In this document: positions 1 to 5,766 of the stretch, in pieces
Numbering within the stretch: position 1 is the first letter of the stretch
How the letters are laid out: each line of letters opens with the position of its first letter
From: an uncultured Holophagaceae bacterium
Lineage (GTDB): Bacteria; Acidobacteriota; Holophagae; Holophagales; Holophagaceae
Reading direction: 5' to 3'
Length of the DNA: 11,899 bases
Assembly (NCBI GenBank): GCA_903919165.1
Contig: CAIXHJ010000099.1
Span: 1-11,899, forward strand
Translations under genes and position numbers: made by a program
The notes under the pieces: model-generated
What the model was told of the DNA's origin: nothing
The model's input: only the letters and a program-made list of their open reading frames with translations
Database searches by the model: none

Positions 1-110
1 AGGATGCCCCCTTGTCCCTGGCTCGGCAGGGATTCGACCCCTTCCAGCTGGATTCGGTAACGCAACCGCAACAGCGGCCGACCCAGGGCGCGGATCAAGG
101 ATGCAATCAT
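1..110 (-). CDS. Probable lysophospholipid (PlsC-type) acyltransferase, N-terminal fragment
   Basis: The minus strand opens with ATG at 110 and stays open to the window edge, giving 36 residues plus part of another. An in-frame TGA five codons upstream fixes ATG 110 as the first possible ATG. The fragment starts MIASLIRALGRPLL, continues with a basic LRLRYRIQLEGVE stretch and ends QGGI. This resembles the lead-in of PlsC/LPLAT acyltransferases, where an amphipathic basic segment and a 'V-x-G-x-E-x-L-P' turn precede the NHxxxxD catalytic motif. That motif would lie outside the window, so the call rests on the N-terminal pattern alone. If correct, the enzyme acylates a lysophospholipid or related acceptor at the inner membrane. 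The gene diverges from the ABC ATPase at 242. I see no strong ribosome binding site; a TACAAT box lies 42 bases upstream. It could instead be another membrane-associated protein. Confidence 0.5.
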   Translation of the reverse strand, partial: MIASLIRALGRPLLRLRYRIQLEGVESLPSQGQGGI

Positions 111-152
111 CGGGAATCAGAACCTGCCAGCTGGAACGAGGACGAATCCAGG

Positions 153-158
153 ATTGTA
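153..158 (-). promoter_or_regulatory. Possible -10 box for the divergent acyltransferase gene
   Basis: TACAAT on the minus strand matches the sigma-70 -10 consensus at five of six positions. It would give a transcript start near 146 and a leader of about 36 bases. No convincing -35 hexamer is seen 16-18 bases upstream. It lies in the 131-base region between two divergent genes (111-241). I see no clear promoter for the plus-strand ABC gene in that region. Confidence 0.3.
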
Positions 159-232
159 GCTGGAATTGGGACAAGGCCCTAAACCACTTCAGGCACATCT
201 GCGAAGATGGGAGAACCCCGTTAGGGTCGATT

Positions 233-237
233 GAGGA
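233..237 (+). promoter_or_regulatory. Ribosome binding site deciding the ABC ATPase start
   Basis: GAGGA lies four bases before ATG 242. It supports this start over the longer open frame reaching back to 101, whose extra residues do not resemble an ABC N-terminus and overlap the divergent acyltransferase start. Confidence 0.6.
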
Positions 238-241
238 TTCC

Positions 242-973
242 ATGACCGATGCGCCTCTGATTCGCCTCACCGACATCACCAAGTTCTATCAGATGGGTGA
301 CATGGAAGTGCGGGCTCTAGACGGGGTATCCATGGAGATCCGCCGCGGGGAATACGTGGCCATCATGGGACCCTCCGGTTCGGGAAAGTCCACGATGATG
401 AACGTCATCGGCTGCCTGGATACGCCGACCGACGGGACCTACGAACTGAACGGCAAGCTGGCCTCGGCCATGACGGACGATGACTTGGCCCAGATCCGCA
501 ACGAGGAGATCGGTTTCGTCTTTCAGACCTTCAACCTCCTGGCCCGCACCACGGCTCTTCAAAATGTCGAATTGCCACTGATCTACGCGGGCAAGAAACC
601 CGTGGAGAGGCACCGGATGGCACAGAAAGCCCTGGAGAATGTCGGCCTTGGCACCCGCAGCGACCACATGCCCAACCAGCTCTCGGGCGGCCAGCGGCAG
701 CGCGTCGCCATCGCCCGGGCCCTGGTGAATGACCCCTCCATCCTCCTGGCGGACGAACCCACGGGGGCACTGGATTCCAAGACCAGCATCGAGATCATGG
801 CCCTCTTCGAAGAGCTGTACCAGAAGGGCAACACCATCATCATTGTCACTCACGAAGAGGATATTGCCCGTCATGCGCATCGCATCGTGAAGCTCCGGGA
901 TGGCAAGGTCATCCACGACGAACCGAATACGCCCATCAGTTCGGAAGAGCATCTGGCCCACTTGAGCCTGTGA
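242..973 (+). CDS. ABC transporter ATP-binding protein, MacB/LolD type
   Basis: This 243-residue cytoplasmic ATPase has the full nucleotide-binding domain: Walker A GPSGSGKST (43-51), Q-loop Gln95, signature LSGGQ (147-151), Walker B and D-loop in ILLADEPTGALD (167-178), and switch His204. The 'DEPTGALDS' wording and the length are typical of the MacB/LolD/FtsE-like group, which works with FtsX-fold permeases in macrolide or toxin efflux, lipoprotein release or envelope maintenance. The frame is open back to 101, but ATG 242 is preferred. It follows GAGGA (233-237), and the protein from there aligns with the usual N-terminus (I-x-L-x-x-I-x-K-x-Y). No permease gene is near: carbonic anhydrase follows after 44 bases and the upstream gene diverges. 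The partner must be encoded elsewhere, so the substrate is unknown. Confidence 0.93.
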   Translation: MTDAPLIRLTDITKFYQMGDMEVRALDGVSMEIRRGEYVAIMGPSGSGKSTMMNVIGCLDTPTDGTYELNGKLASAMTDDDLAQIRNEEIGFVFQTFNLLARTTALQNVELPLIYAGKKPVERHRMAQKALENVGLGTRSDHMPNQLSGGQRQRVAIARALVNDPSILLADEPTGALDSKTSIEIMALFEELYQKGNTIIIVTHEEDIARHAHRIVKLRDGKVIHDEPNTPISSEEHLAHLSL

Positions 974-981
974 TCCCAAGT

Positions 982-1011
982 TTCAACATAGGATCTGACT
1001 TCCGTTAGAAT
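982..1011 (+). promoter_or_regulatory. Promoter of the carbonic anhydrase gene, likely leaderless
   Basis: TAGAAT at 1006-1011 matches the -10 consensus at five of six positions and ends six bases before ATG 1018, so transcription would be expected to begin at or next to the A of ATG. A weak -35 (TTCAAC, 982-987; three of six matches) lies 18 bases upstream. No Shine-Dalgarno sequence occurs before the start, which fits a leaderless mRNA. The box lies only about 35 bases after the ABC gene stop. Confidence 0.5.
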
Positions 1012-1017
1012 CCTCGG

Positions 1018-1683
1018 ATGCAGAAGCTCGTCCAGGGCATTCACCAATTCCAGACCCAGATCTTCAGCTCTCACAAGGAGCTATTCGAGCGGCTGGACCA
1101 CCAGGCGCCGGAGACCCTCTTCATCACCTGCTCCGATTCGCGCATCAGCCCGAACTTGATCACTCAGACAGAGCCCGGCGAGCTCTTCATCCTGCGGAAC
1201 GTCGGGAACCTGGTGCCACCCTACGAGAGCATGGGCGGAATGGCCGCAGGTATCGAGTTCGCGGTGGCCAGCCTTCACGTAAAAGACATCATCATTTGCG
1301 GTCATTCCAACTGCGGCGCCATGAAAGCCCTGCTTGAGCCTGGGGATTTGGGAGAATTGCCGGCCACCAAGGCCTGGTTGACCCACGCACGCGCCACCGA
1401 ACGCATCATGTGGGAGAGCTATGGCCATCTGAAGAATCACGAACTCCTTCACGCCACGGTCGAAGAAAATGTCCTCGTCCAGGTGGAGAACTTGAGGCGG
1501 CATCCCGCCGTGGCGAAGGCCACGGCCAATGGCATGCTGCATCTTCACGCCTGGGTGTACAAGATCGAGACCGGCGAGGTCTTCGCGTTCGATCCGGACA
1601 GGGGCCAGTACGCCTCTGTCACTGGCACAGACGGTCTGGTGCCCCTTGATCCAGAACACCGCGCGACAGATCTCTCGATCTAG
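1018..1683 (+). CDS. can: Beta-class carbonic anhydrase
   Basis: This 221-residue enzyme interconverts CO2 and bicarbonate, supplying bicarbonate to carboxylases and fatty acid synthesis. The zinc site of beta carbonic anhydrases is complete: Cys38 with the Asp40/Arg42 dyad in TCSDSRI, then His96 and Cys99 in CGHSNCGAM. The SMGGMAAGIEFAV stretch (71-83) and the C-terminal VYKIETGEVFAFD strand are also characteristic. The length equals that of the E. coli Can group. There is no signal peptide, so it is cytoplasmic. ATG 1018 is the only sensible start; the leader lacks a ribosome binding site but has a -10 box six bases upstream. The gene stands alone between the ABC ATPase and the convergent era gene. 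A SulP-type bicarbonate transporter, a frequent neighbour in other genomes, is absent here. Confidence 0.95.
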   Translation: MQKLVQGIHQFQTQIFSSHKELFERLDHQAPETLFITCSDSRISPNLITQTEPGELFILRNVGNLVPPYESMGGMAAGIEFAVASLHVKDIIICGHSNCGAMKALLEPGDLGELPATKAWLTHARATERIMWESYGHLKNHELLHATVEENVLVQVENLRRHPAVAKATANGMLHLHAWVYKIETGEVFAFDPDRGQYASVTGTDGLVPLDPEHRATDLSI

Positions 1684-1704
1684 CCGACCGCCGGATCGCG
1701 AAGC

Positions 1705-1721
1705 GGCCTGCGGGGCAGGCC
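1705..1721. repeat. Perfect GC-rich hairpin between convergent can and era
   Basis: GGCCTGC-GGG-GCAGGCC forms a seven-base-pair stem with a three-base loop in the 80-base gap between the can stop (1683) and the era stop (1764). A second, weaker stem (GCCAG 1720-1724 with CTGGC 1736-1740) overlaps it, and GAGGCT occurs twice (1730-1735, 1744-1749). No T-tract follows on either strand, so it is not a classical intrinsic terminator. It may still stop transcription in both directions, or be a dispersed palindromic element. Confidence 0.5.
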
Positions 1722-1763
1722 AGCGCAGCGAGGCTCTGGCGAGGAGGCTACGCCACGTTCGGT

Positions 1764-2675
1764 TCAGAGGGAGAGCCGGTCCAGCCGCTCGGGCCGATCG
1801 CGCCAGCCTTCATCTACCTTCACGAAGAGTTCCAGGCGCACCGGGCGCTGGAGCAGTTTTCTCAGCTCACGCTGGGCGCTCTGGCGGATGTCCTTGATCA
1901 TCTCGCCGCTGGTGCCGAGCAGGATCTTGCGATGGCCGTCGCGGTCCACCAGGATCTGAGCGGCGATGAAGACGCCCTCGGGCCCGAGGTCCACGGGATA
2001 GTCCTCCTGACCAGGCTCCAGCCATTGCTCGATGAGTACCGCCACGCCGTGAGGCACCTCCTCCCGGGTCTTGCGGAGTACTTTTTCACGGATGAATTCA
2101 GAGGCCAGGGACCGTTCAGTCTGGTCTGTAAACATTTCTTCATGGTAGGGCCACCCAGGTCGAATGGCATCGCGCTCCAGGATCGTCCAGAGGGGTTCCA
2201 TGTTCAGTCCCATCTTGGCGCCAATGGGGATGATCTCCTTGAACGGAAGCAGGTCCTTGTAGGTCGCGATCTTCTCGAGCAGGCGCCCCTTGGACAGCAG
2301 GTCGATCTTGTTCAACAGCAGGTAGGTGGGCCGCTCCAGCTTGCGGAGGCGCTTCGCCAGCGCATGCTCCCCGGTCCCCAGGTGGTCGTCGGCATCAACC
2401 ACCCACAGCAGCAGATCCGCTTCCTCCAGGGCCTGATCCACGTGAGCCATCATGCGTTCATTGAGAGCGTGTTTGGGCAGGTGAATACCAGGTGTGTCGA
2501 GAAAGGCGAACTGAATATCCCCGCGATCCACTACTCCCAGCACCCGGGTCCGGGTGGTCTGGGGAATCTGGCTTGTGGCTGCAAGCTTCTGCCCCAGCAG
2601 GGCGTTCAGCAGCGTGGACTTGCCGGAATTGGGAAGGCCGATGATGGCAAGGGTCGCATGGCGACGTTCAGCCAC
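1764..2675 (-). CDS. era: GTPase Era, ribosome assembly factor
   Basis: This 303-residue protein is the essential GTPase that binds the 3' end of 16S rRNA and helps mature the 30S subunit. The GTPase motifs are in order: G1 GLPNSGKST (13-21), the switch I threonines (40-43), G3 DTPG (60-63), G4 NKID (122-125) and a G5-like GAK (152-154). The Era-specific linker 'TREEVPHGVAVLIE' (203-216) leads into a type II KH domain with the RNA-binding loop GTSGEMIK (254-261). Length is normal for the family. The start is GTG 2675, which overlaps the lpxA stop by eight bases, and the weak GGGG upstream suggests that translation depends on ribosomes ending lpxA. It is the last gene of the fabZ-lpxA-era run and converges with can. 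Confidence 0.97.
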   Translation of the reverse strand: MAERRHATLAIIGLPNSGKSTLLNALLGQKLAATSQIPQTTRTRVLGVVDRGDIQFAFLDTPGIHLPKHALNERMMAHVDQALEEADLLLWVVDADDHLGTGEHALAKRLRKLERPTYLLLNKIDLLSKGRLLEKIATYKDLLPFKEIIPIGAKMGLNMEPLWTILERDAIRPGWPYHEEMFTDQTERSLASEFIREKVLRKTREEVPHGVAVLIEQWLEPGQEDYPVDLGPEGVFIAAQILVDRDGHRKILLGTSGEMIKDIRQSAQRELRKLLQRPVRLELFVKVDEGWRDRPERLDRLSL

Positions 2676-3453
2676 GGTGCACGCCCCGCTTGGCCTCTTG
2701 GATGAATTTCAGCAGGTAGGCAACCTCGGGGATGTGGCCTACTTCCTCTTCAGTCCGCGCCATGGCCTCATCTCGCAGCAGCCCAGCATGGAAGAGCAAC
2801 CGGTGCGCCTTCTTCAGGCCCTCGACGACTTCCACGGGAAAGCCTTTGCGCTGGAGGCCGATGGTGTTCACCCCGTAGCTCTTGGTGTCCCGGGCGCCGG
2901 CAGTCTTCATGAAGGGCAGCACATCCTGCGTGGCCACGGTGAAGCCGCCCATGAAGGCGTGATCACCCACGCGGCAGAACTGGTGGACGGCTGAAAAGGC
3001 TCCAATGTTACAGCTGTCGCCCACTTCGACGTGGCCAGCCAGGGTGGCGCAGTTAGCGAAGATATTTTTTGCGCCCACATGGCAGTCGTGGGCGATATGG
3101 GAGCCCGTCATCAAGAAGTTCTCATCCCCAAGCGTGGTCAGCCCACCCCCATGCTCCGTGCCTCGATGAAGGGTGCAGCCCTCGCGAATCACGTTGGAGT
3201 TGCCGATCTGAAGGCGGGTCGGTGCGCCCTTGAACTTGAGATCCTGGGGCCCCATGCCCAGGGTGGCGTGGGGATAGATGTCATTGTCCTCGCCAATCTC
3301 CGTGTGGGGGCCGATGGCCACATGGCTGCGAAGCAGAGTGCGGGCACCGATGATGGCGTTGCCCTCGATGAAGGAAAAAGGGCCCACGACCACACCCTCA
3401 CCCAGCCGGGCTTCCGGACTCACCACGCTGCTCGGATGGACCTGAACGCTCAT
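2668..3453 (-). CDS. lpxA: Acyl-ACP:UDP-N-acetylglucosamine O-acyltransferase LpxA
   Basis: This cytoplasmic enzyme performs the first step of lipid A synthesis, moving a 3-hydroxyacyl chain from ACP to UDP-GlcNAc. The 261 residues match the usual length (E. coli 262). The first two thirds is a left-handed beta-helix of hexapeptide repeats. The catalytic base is His122 in SHIAHDC (with His119), and His141 (LAGHV) and His157 (VHQF) are the other conserved histidines. The C-terminal helical part begins near GLQRKGFP (199-206). Gly170 appears to align with the E. coli hydrocarbon-ruler glycine (Gly173), which would favour a longer acyl chain; this is inference from an alignment by eye. The start codon overlaps the fabZ stop as ATGA, and purine-rich AGGGG (3456-3460) sits inside fabZ. 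Its 3' end overlaps era by eight bases. Confidence 0.97.
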   Translation of the reverse strand: MSVQVHPSSVVSPEARLGEGVVVGPFSFIEGNAIIGARTLLRSHVAIGPHTEIGEDNDIYPHATLGMGPQDLKFKGAPTRLQIGNSNVIREGCTLHRGTEHGGGLTTLGDENFLMTGSHIAHDCHVGAKNIFANCATLAGHVEVGDSCNIGAFSAVHQFCRVGDHAFMGGFTVATQDVLPFMKTAGARDTKSYGVNTIGLQRKGFPVEVVEGLKKAHRLLFHAGLLRDEAMARTEEEVGHIPEVAYLLKFIQEAKRGVHRG

Positions 3454-3920
3454 TTCCCCTCTCCCTCCGCCAGGTCCATCAGCATGGACATGAATTCAGC
3501 CTCGGCGACCTTCTGGCCGTCCACGAATGCCTCGCCGCGCATCTTGCAGATGCGGCCCTTGAACTGGATCACCTTCACTTCCATGACCATCTGGTCGCCG
3601 GGCAGCACCGGCTTGCGGAACCGCACAGCATCGATGCCCATGAAGTAGATCACCTTCCGGGCCCGATCCTCGAACTCCCTCATGAGCAGGCAGCCACCGG
3701 TCTGGGCCATGGCCTCCACGATGTAGACGCCCGGGAGCACTGGCCGGCTGGGGAAGTGACCCTGGAAGACCGCCTCGTTGAAGCTGACGTTCTTCAGGCC
3801 GCGGATCCATTCTCTGGGTTCGAAGTCGAGGATCCGATCCACCAGAAGGATGGGATAACGGTGGGGCAGCAGGTCCATGATCCCCTGCAGATCGATCATG
3901 CGTGGCTCGCGTTCGGGCAT
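3450..3920 (-). CDS. fabZ: 3-hydroxyacyl-ACP dehydratase FabZ
   Basis: FabZ dehydrates 3-hydroxyacyl-ACP in fatty acid elongation and shares the 3-hydroxymyristoyl-ACP pool with LpxA. The protein is a single hot-dog domain of 156 residues: the leader IMDLLPHRYPILLVDRI (14-30), catalytic His55 in QGHFPSRPVLPGV, and catalytic Glu69 in VEAMAQ. A GTG at 3926 is in frame, but the GGAG at 3929-3926 overlaps that codon and lies five bases before ATG 3920, so ATG 3920 is chosen. The gene is 49 bases downstream of the HD-GYP gene and ends in a four-base ATGA overlap with lpxA. The fabZ-lpxA order is the conserved lipid A arrangement of Gram-negative bacteria. Confidence 0.97.
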   Translation of the reverse strand: MPEREPRMIDLQGIMDLLPHRYPILLVDRILDFEPREWIRGLKNVSFNEAVFQGHFPSRPVLPGVYIVEAMAQTGGCLLMREFEDRARKVIYFMGIDAVRFRKPVLPGDQMVMEVKVIQFKGRICKMRGEAFVDGQKVAEAEFMSMLMDLAEGEGK

Positions 3921-3925
3921 GGGCA

Positions 3926-3929
3926 CTCC
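3926..3929 (-). promoter_or_regulatory. Ribosome binding site deciding the fabZ start
   Basis: GGAG on the minus strand lies five bases before ATG 3920 and overlaps the alternative GTG 3926. It therefore supports the ATG. Confidence 0.6.
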
Positions 3930-3969
3930 AATCCTCTAGCCTACCGTCTCTGGGCCAAGCCCTCCACCC

Positions 3970-5766
3970 TCAGTTCCGAGGGATGGTCCGCAGGAACACC
4001 TTCGCCTCGATGAACAGGTCCAGCAAGGTGCGGTCCAGAGCCCCGTCCCGGGCCTCTTCCTGCAGGATATCCAGGCTGCGCTCCAGGGGCACCGCACCCT
4101 TGTAGGGACGGTCCTGGGCGGTGAGGGCGTCGAAGACATCCGCGATGGCCATGGCCCGGCTCTGGACGGGAATCTCGGGCGCCCCCAGCTGGCGGGGATA
4201 CCCGCGGCCGCTGAGGCGCTCGTGGTGGGCGTAGGCAATCTCAGGAATGCCAGAGAGATCCCGGGTCCAGGGGATGCGTTCCAGAAACTGGAAGGTGTGG
4301 GTGACGTGGCTCTCGACCTCCAGACGCTCTGCCTCCGAAAGACTCCCCTTGCGGATCCGCAGGCTGGCCAAGGATTCCGGTCCGACCAACGCCCGGCGCT
4401 CGCCACTCCAGTGGGTGTAGGTAAGACCCTCCAACAGGCCAAGGCCATCAACCACCTCCTGGGCAAGCACCGTGGGTTCATTGCCCTGGCGGACAAGTTG
4501 CATGAGCCGCTCGGTCCCGGACTGGCGGTCGCGGACCACTTGGTCCCAACGCGCCCTTTCGAAGCGCTCCCCGCTCTGCCAGGCCTGGGAAAGCAGTTCC
4601 AGTGCTTCTTCCAGCTCCCGCTGGCGGAGCCGCTGAAGAATGATCTCCAGCTGGCTGGGACCCAGCTTCTTGGCCTTCACCAGCACCTGCTCTCGAACGC
4701 CCACCTTACCGAAATCATGGAGCAGGCTTGCGTAGCGGATCTCGCGCAGCTGGCGGTCCGTGAAAACCAGGCTGCCATAGGTCCCGTTTGGCGTGGCATT
4801 GACCGTCTCGGCCAGTCCCACGGTCAGTTCGGCCACCCTGCCCGAATGACCGCTGGTCACAGGATCCCGCGCCTCGATGGCCATCACCGAGGCCCCCACA
4901 AAACCCTCAAACAGCCGCTCTATATCCTCACGCAGTTGCGCATTCTTCACGGCCACTGCCGCCTGGCCGGCGAGGCTCTGGGCCAGGTTTTCATCTTCCG
5001 CGGAGAAGATCCCTACGCCACCTGAGTCCTCTTCCAGCCGGTTCAAGAGCTGGAGGACGCCCAGCACTTCGCCCTCCGTATCCTGCATGGGCACCACCAA
5101 CACAGACCTGGTGCGATATCCCGCCTGCCGGTCGAAGCTGTCGTTGAACCGGTAGGGCGCCGCTTCGGGAATTCGGTATACATCCTGGATGTTGAGACTC
5201 TCCCGGCTGAGAGCCACGAACCCTGCAAGGGTCTGGCGGGACACGGGCATGGCGACACGGTCGAAAGGCAGCTTCACCTTTGCATTTTGGGTATGGGCAA
5301 ACAGCAGCTCCCTTTGGTCCCCTTCGCCAGTCAGAAGGTAGATGGATCCGGCTTCGGCCTTGAGCAGTTCCCTGGCCTTGGTGAGGATCAAGTCCAGCAG
5401 TCGGTCCAGGTTCTGCTCGGACGCCAGGGCCCGGCCCACTTCGTGGAGCCTCTCCATGGACTGCCGGTCCTTCGCCCGCTCCCAGCCCGCCTTCATCAAG
5501 GCCAGGGCCGCATCGTCCCCTGGCCACCCGGCACATCCCGCGAACAGGCCCTCGCCAGACACACCCAGGACCACGTCCGCCGGTCCCCCGTCTACGAACA
5601 CGAGGGCACGACGCATCTCCCCGGCAACCCGATCCAGGAGGGTGCTACGGTGCTCTGGTGGGAGGGCCACGGTGAATCGCAAGGCGGAATCAGGCTCCAG
5701 GAAGATGAAGGTGCCGCCAGCATATCGGAATTCCCCTGCTAGCACGGAAGGCTGGTGTGGCACCAT
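3970..5766 (-). CDS. GAF and HD-GYP domain protein, putative cyclic-di-GMP phosphodiesterase
   Basis: This 598-residue soluble protein has three parts. Residues 1-100 are an unrecognised N-terminal domain. Residues 105-280 form a GAF sensor domain, beginning in helix MERLHEVGRALASEQNLDRL and containing SVLVVPM and LGVLQLLNR. The C-terminal part is an HD-GYP hydrolase: GHSGRVAEL (306-314), LLHDFGKVGV (348-357), SHVTHT (486-491), HHERLSGRGYP (514-524) and IADVFDALTAQDRPY (541-555). The metal ligands and GYP signature are present, so it probably degrades cyclic-di-GMP in response to a ligand or redox cue sensed by GAF. Between HD and HHE there are about 105 extra residues compared with usual HD-GYP domains. 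ATG 5766 has GAGGCG four bases before it; the frame is open upstream to 5925, but that part has no domain-like sequence. The gene precedes fabZ on the same strand and overlaps the divergent methyltransferase start. Confidence 0.93.
   Translation of the reverse strand: MVPHQPSVLAGEFRYAGGTFIFLEPDSALRFTVALPPEHRSTLLDRVAGEMRRALVFVDGGPADVVLGVSGEGLFAGCAGWPGDDAALALMKAGWERAKDRQSMERLHEVGRALASEQNLDRLLDLILTKARELLKAEAGSIYLLTGEGDQRELLFAHTQNAKVKLPFDRVAMPVSRQTLAGFVALSRESLNIQDVYRIPEAAPYRFNDSFDRQAGYRTRSVLVVPMQDTEGEVLGVLQLLNRLEEDSGGVGIFSAEDENLAQSLAGQAAVAVKNAQLREDIERLFEGFVGASVMAIEARDPVTSGHSGRVAELTVGLAETVNATPNGTYGSLVFTDRQLREIRYASLLHDFGKVGVREQVLVKAKKLGPSQLEIILQRLRQRELEEALELLSQAWQSGERFERARWDQVVRDRQSGTERLMQLVRQGNEPTVLAQEVVDGLGLLEGLTYTHWSGERRALVGPESLASLRIRKGSLSEAERLEVESHVTHTFQFLERIPWTRDLSGIPEIAYAHHERLSGRGYPRQLGAPEIPVQSRAMAIADVFDALTAQDRPYKGAVPLERSLDILQEEARDGALDRTLLDLFIEAKVFLRTIPRN
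5699..5702 (+). promoter_or_regulatory. Ribosome binding site for the RNA methyltransferase
   Basis: AGGA is eight bases before GTG 5711 but only two before ATG 5705, which favours the GTG. It lies inside the 5' part of the opposing HD-GYP gene. Confidence 0.45.

Noticed and set aside
20..45. GGGATTCGACCCC resembles a tRNA T-arm
   Set aside because: No acceptor stem, anticodon arm or D-arm can be built around it, and the bases lie within the acyltransferase reading frame.
3..182. Open plus-strand frame with coding-like codons, possibly the 3' end of an upstream gene
   Set aside because: The first 110 bases are explained better by the minus-strand acyltransferase start, which has a family-like sequence and an ATG. 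The rest of the frame (111-182) has rare-looking codons and no recognisable protein.
101..241. Longer start of the ABC ATPase at ATG 101
   Set aside because: The extra 47 residues do not resemble an ABC protein, the upstream ATG lacks a ribosome binding site, and GAGGA precedes ATG 242.
1932..2705. Long plus-strand open frame opposite era
   Set aside because: It is an antisense shadow in GC-rich DNA. Its translation has no recognisable motifs, while the opposite strand encodes a complete Era.
4222..5025. Long plus-strand open frame opposite the HD-GYP gene
   Set aside because: No domain or start signal is seen, and it mirrors a well-supported gene.
5342..5710. Longer start of the RNA methyltransferase at ATG 5342
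   Set aside because: The upstream part lies fully inside the GAF/HD-GYP gene and has no similarity to the family, whose proteins begin at or just before the TRAM domain.
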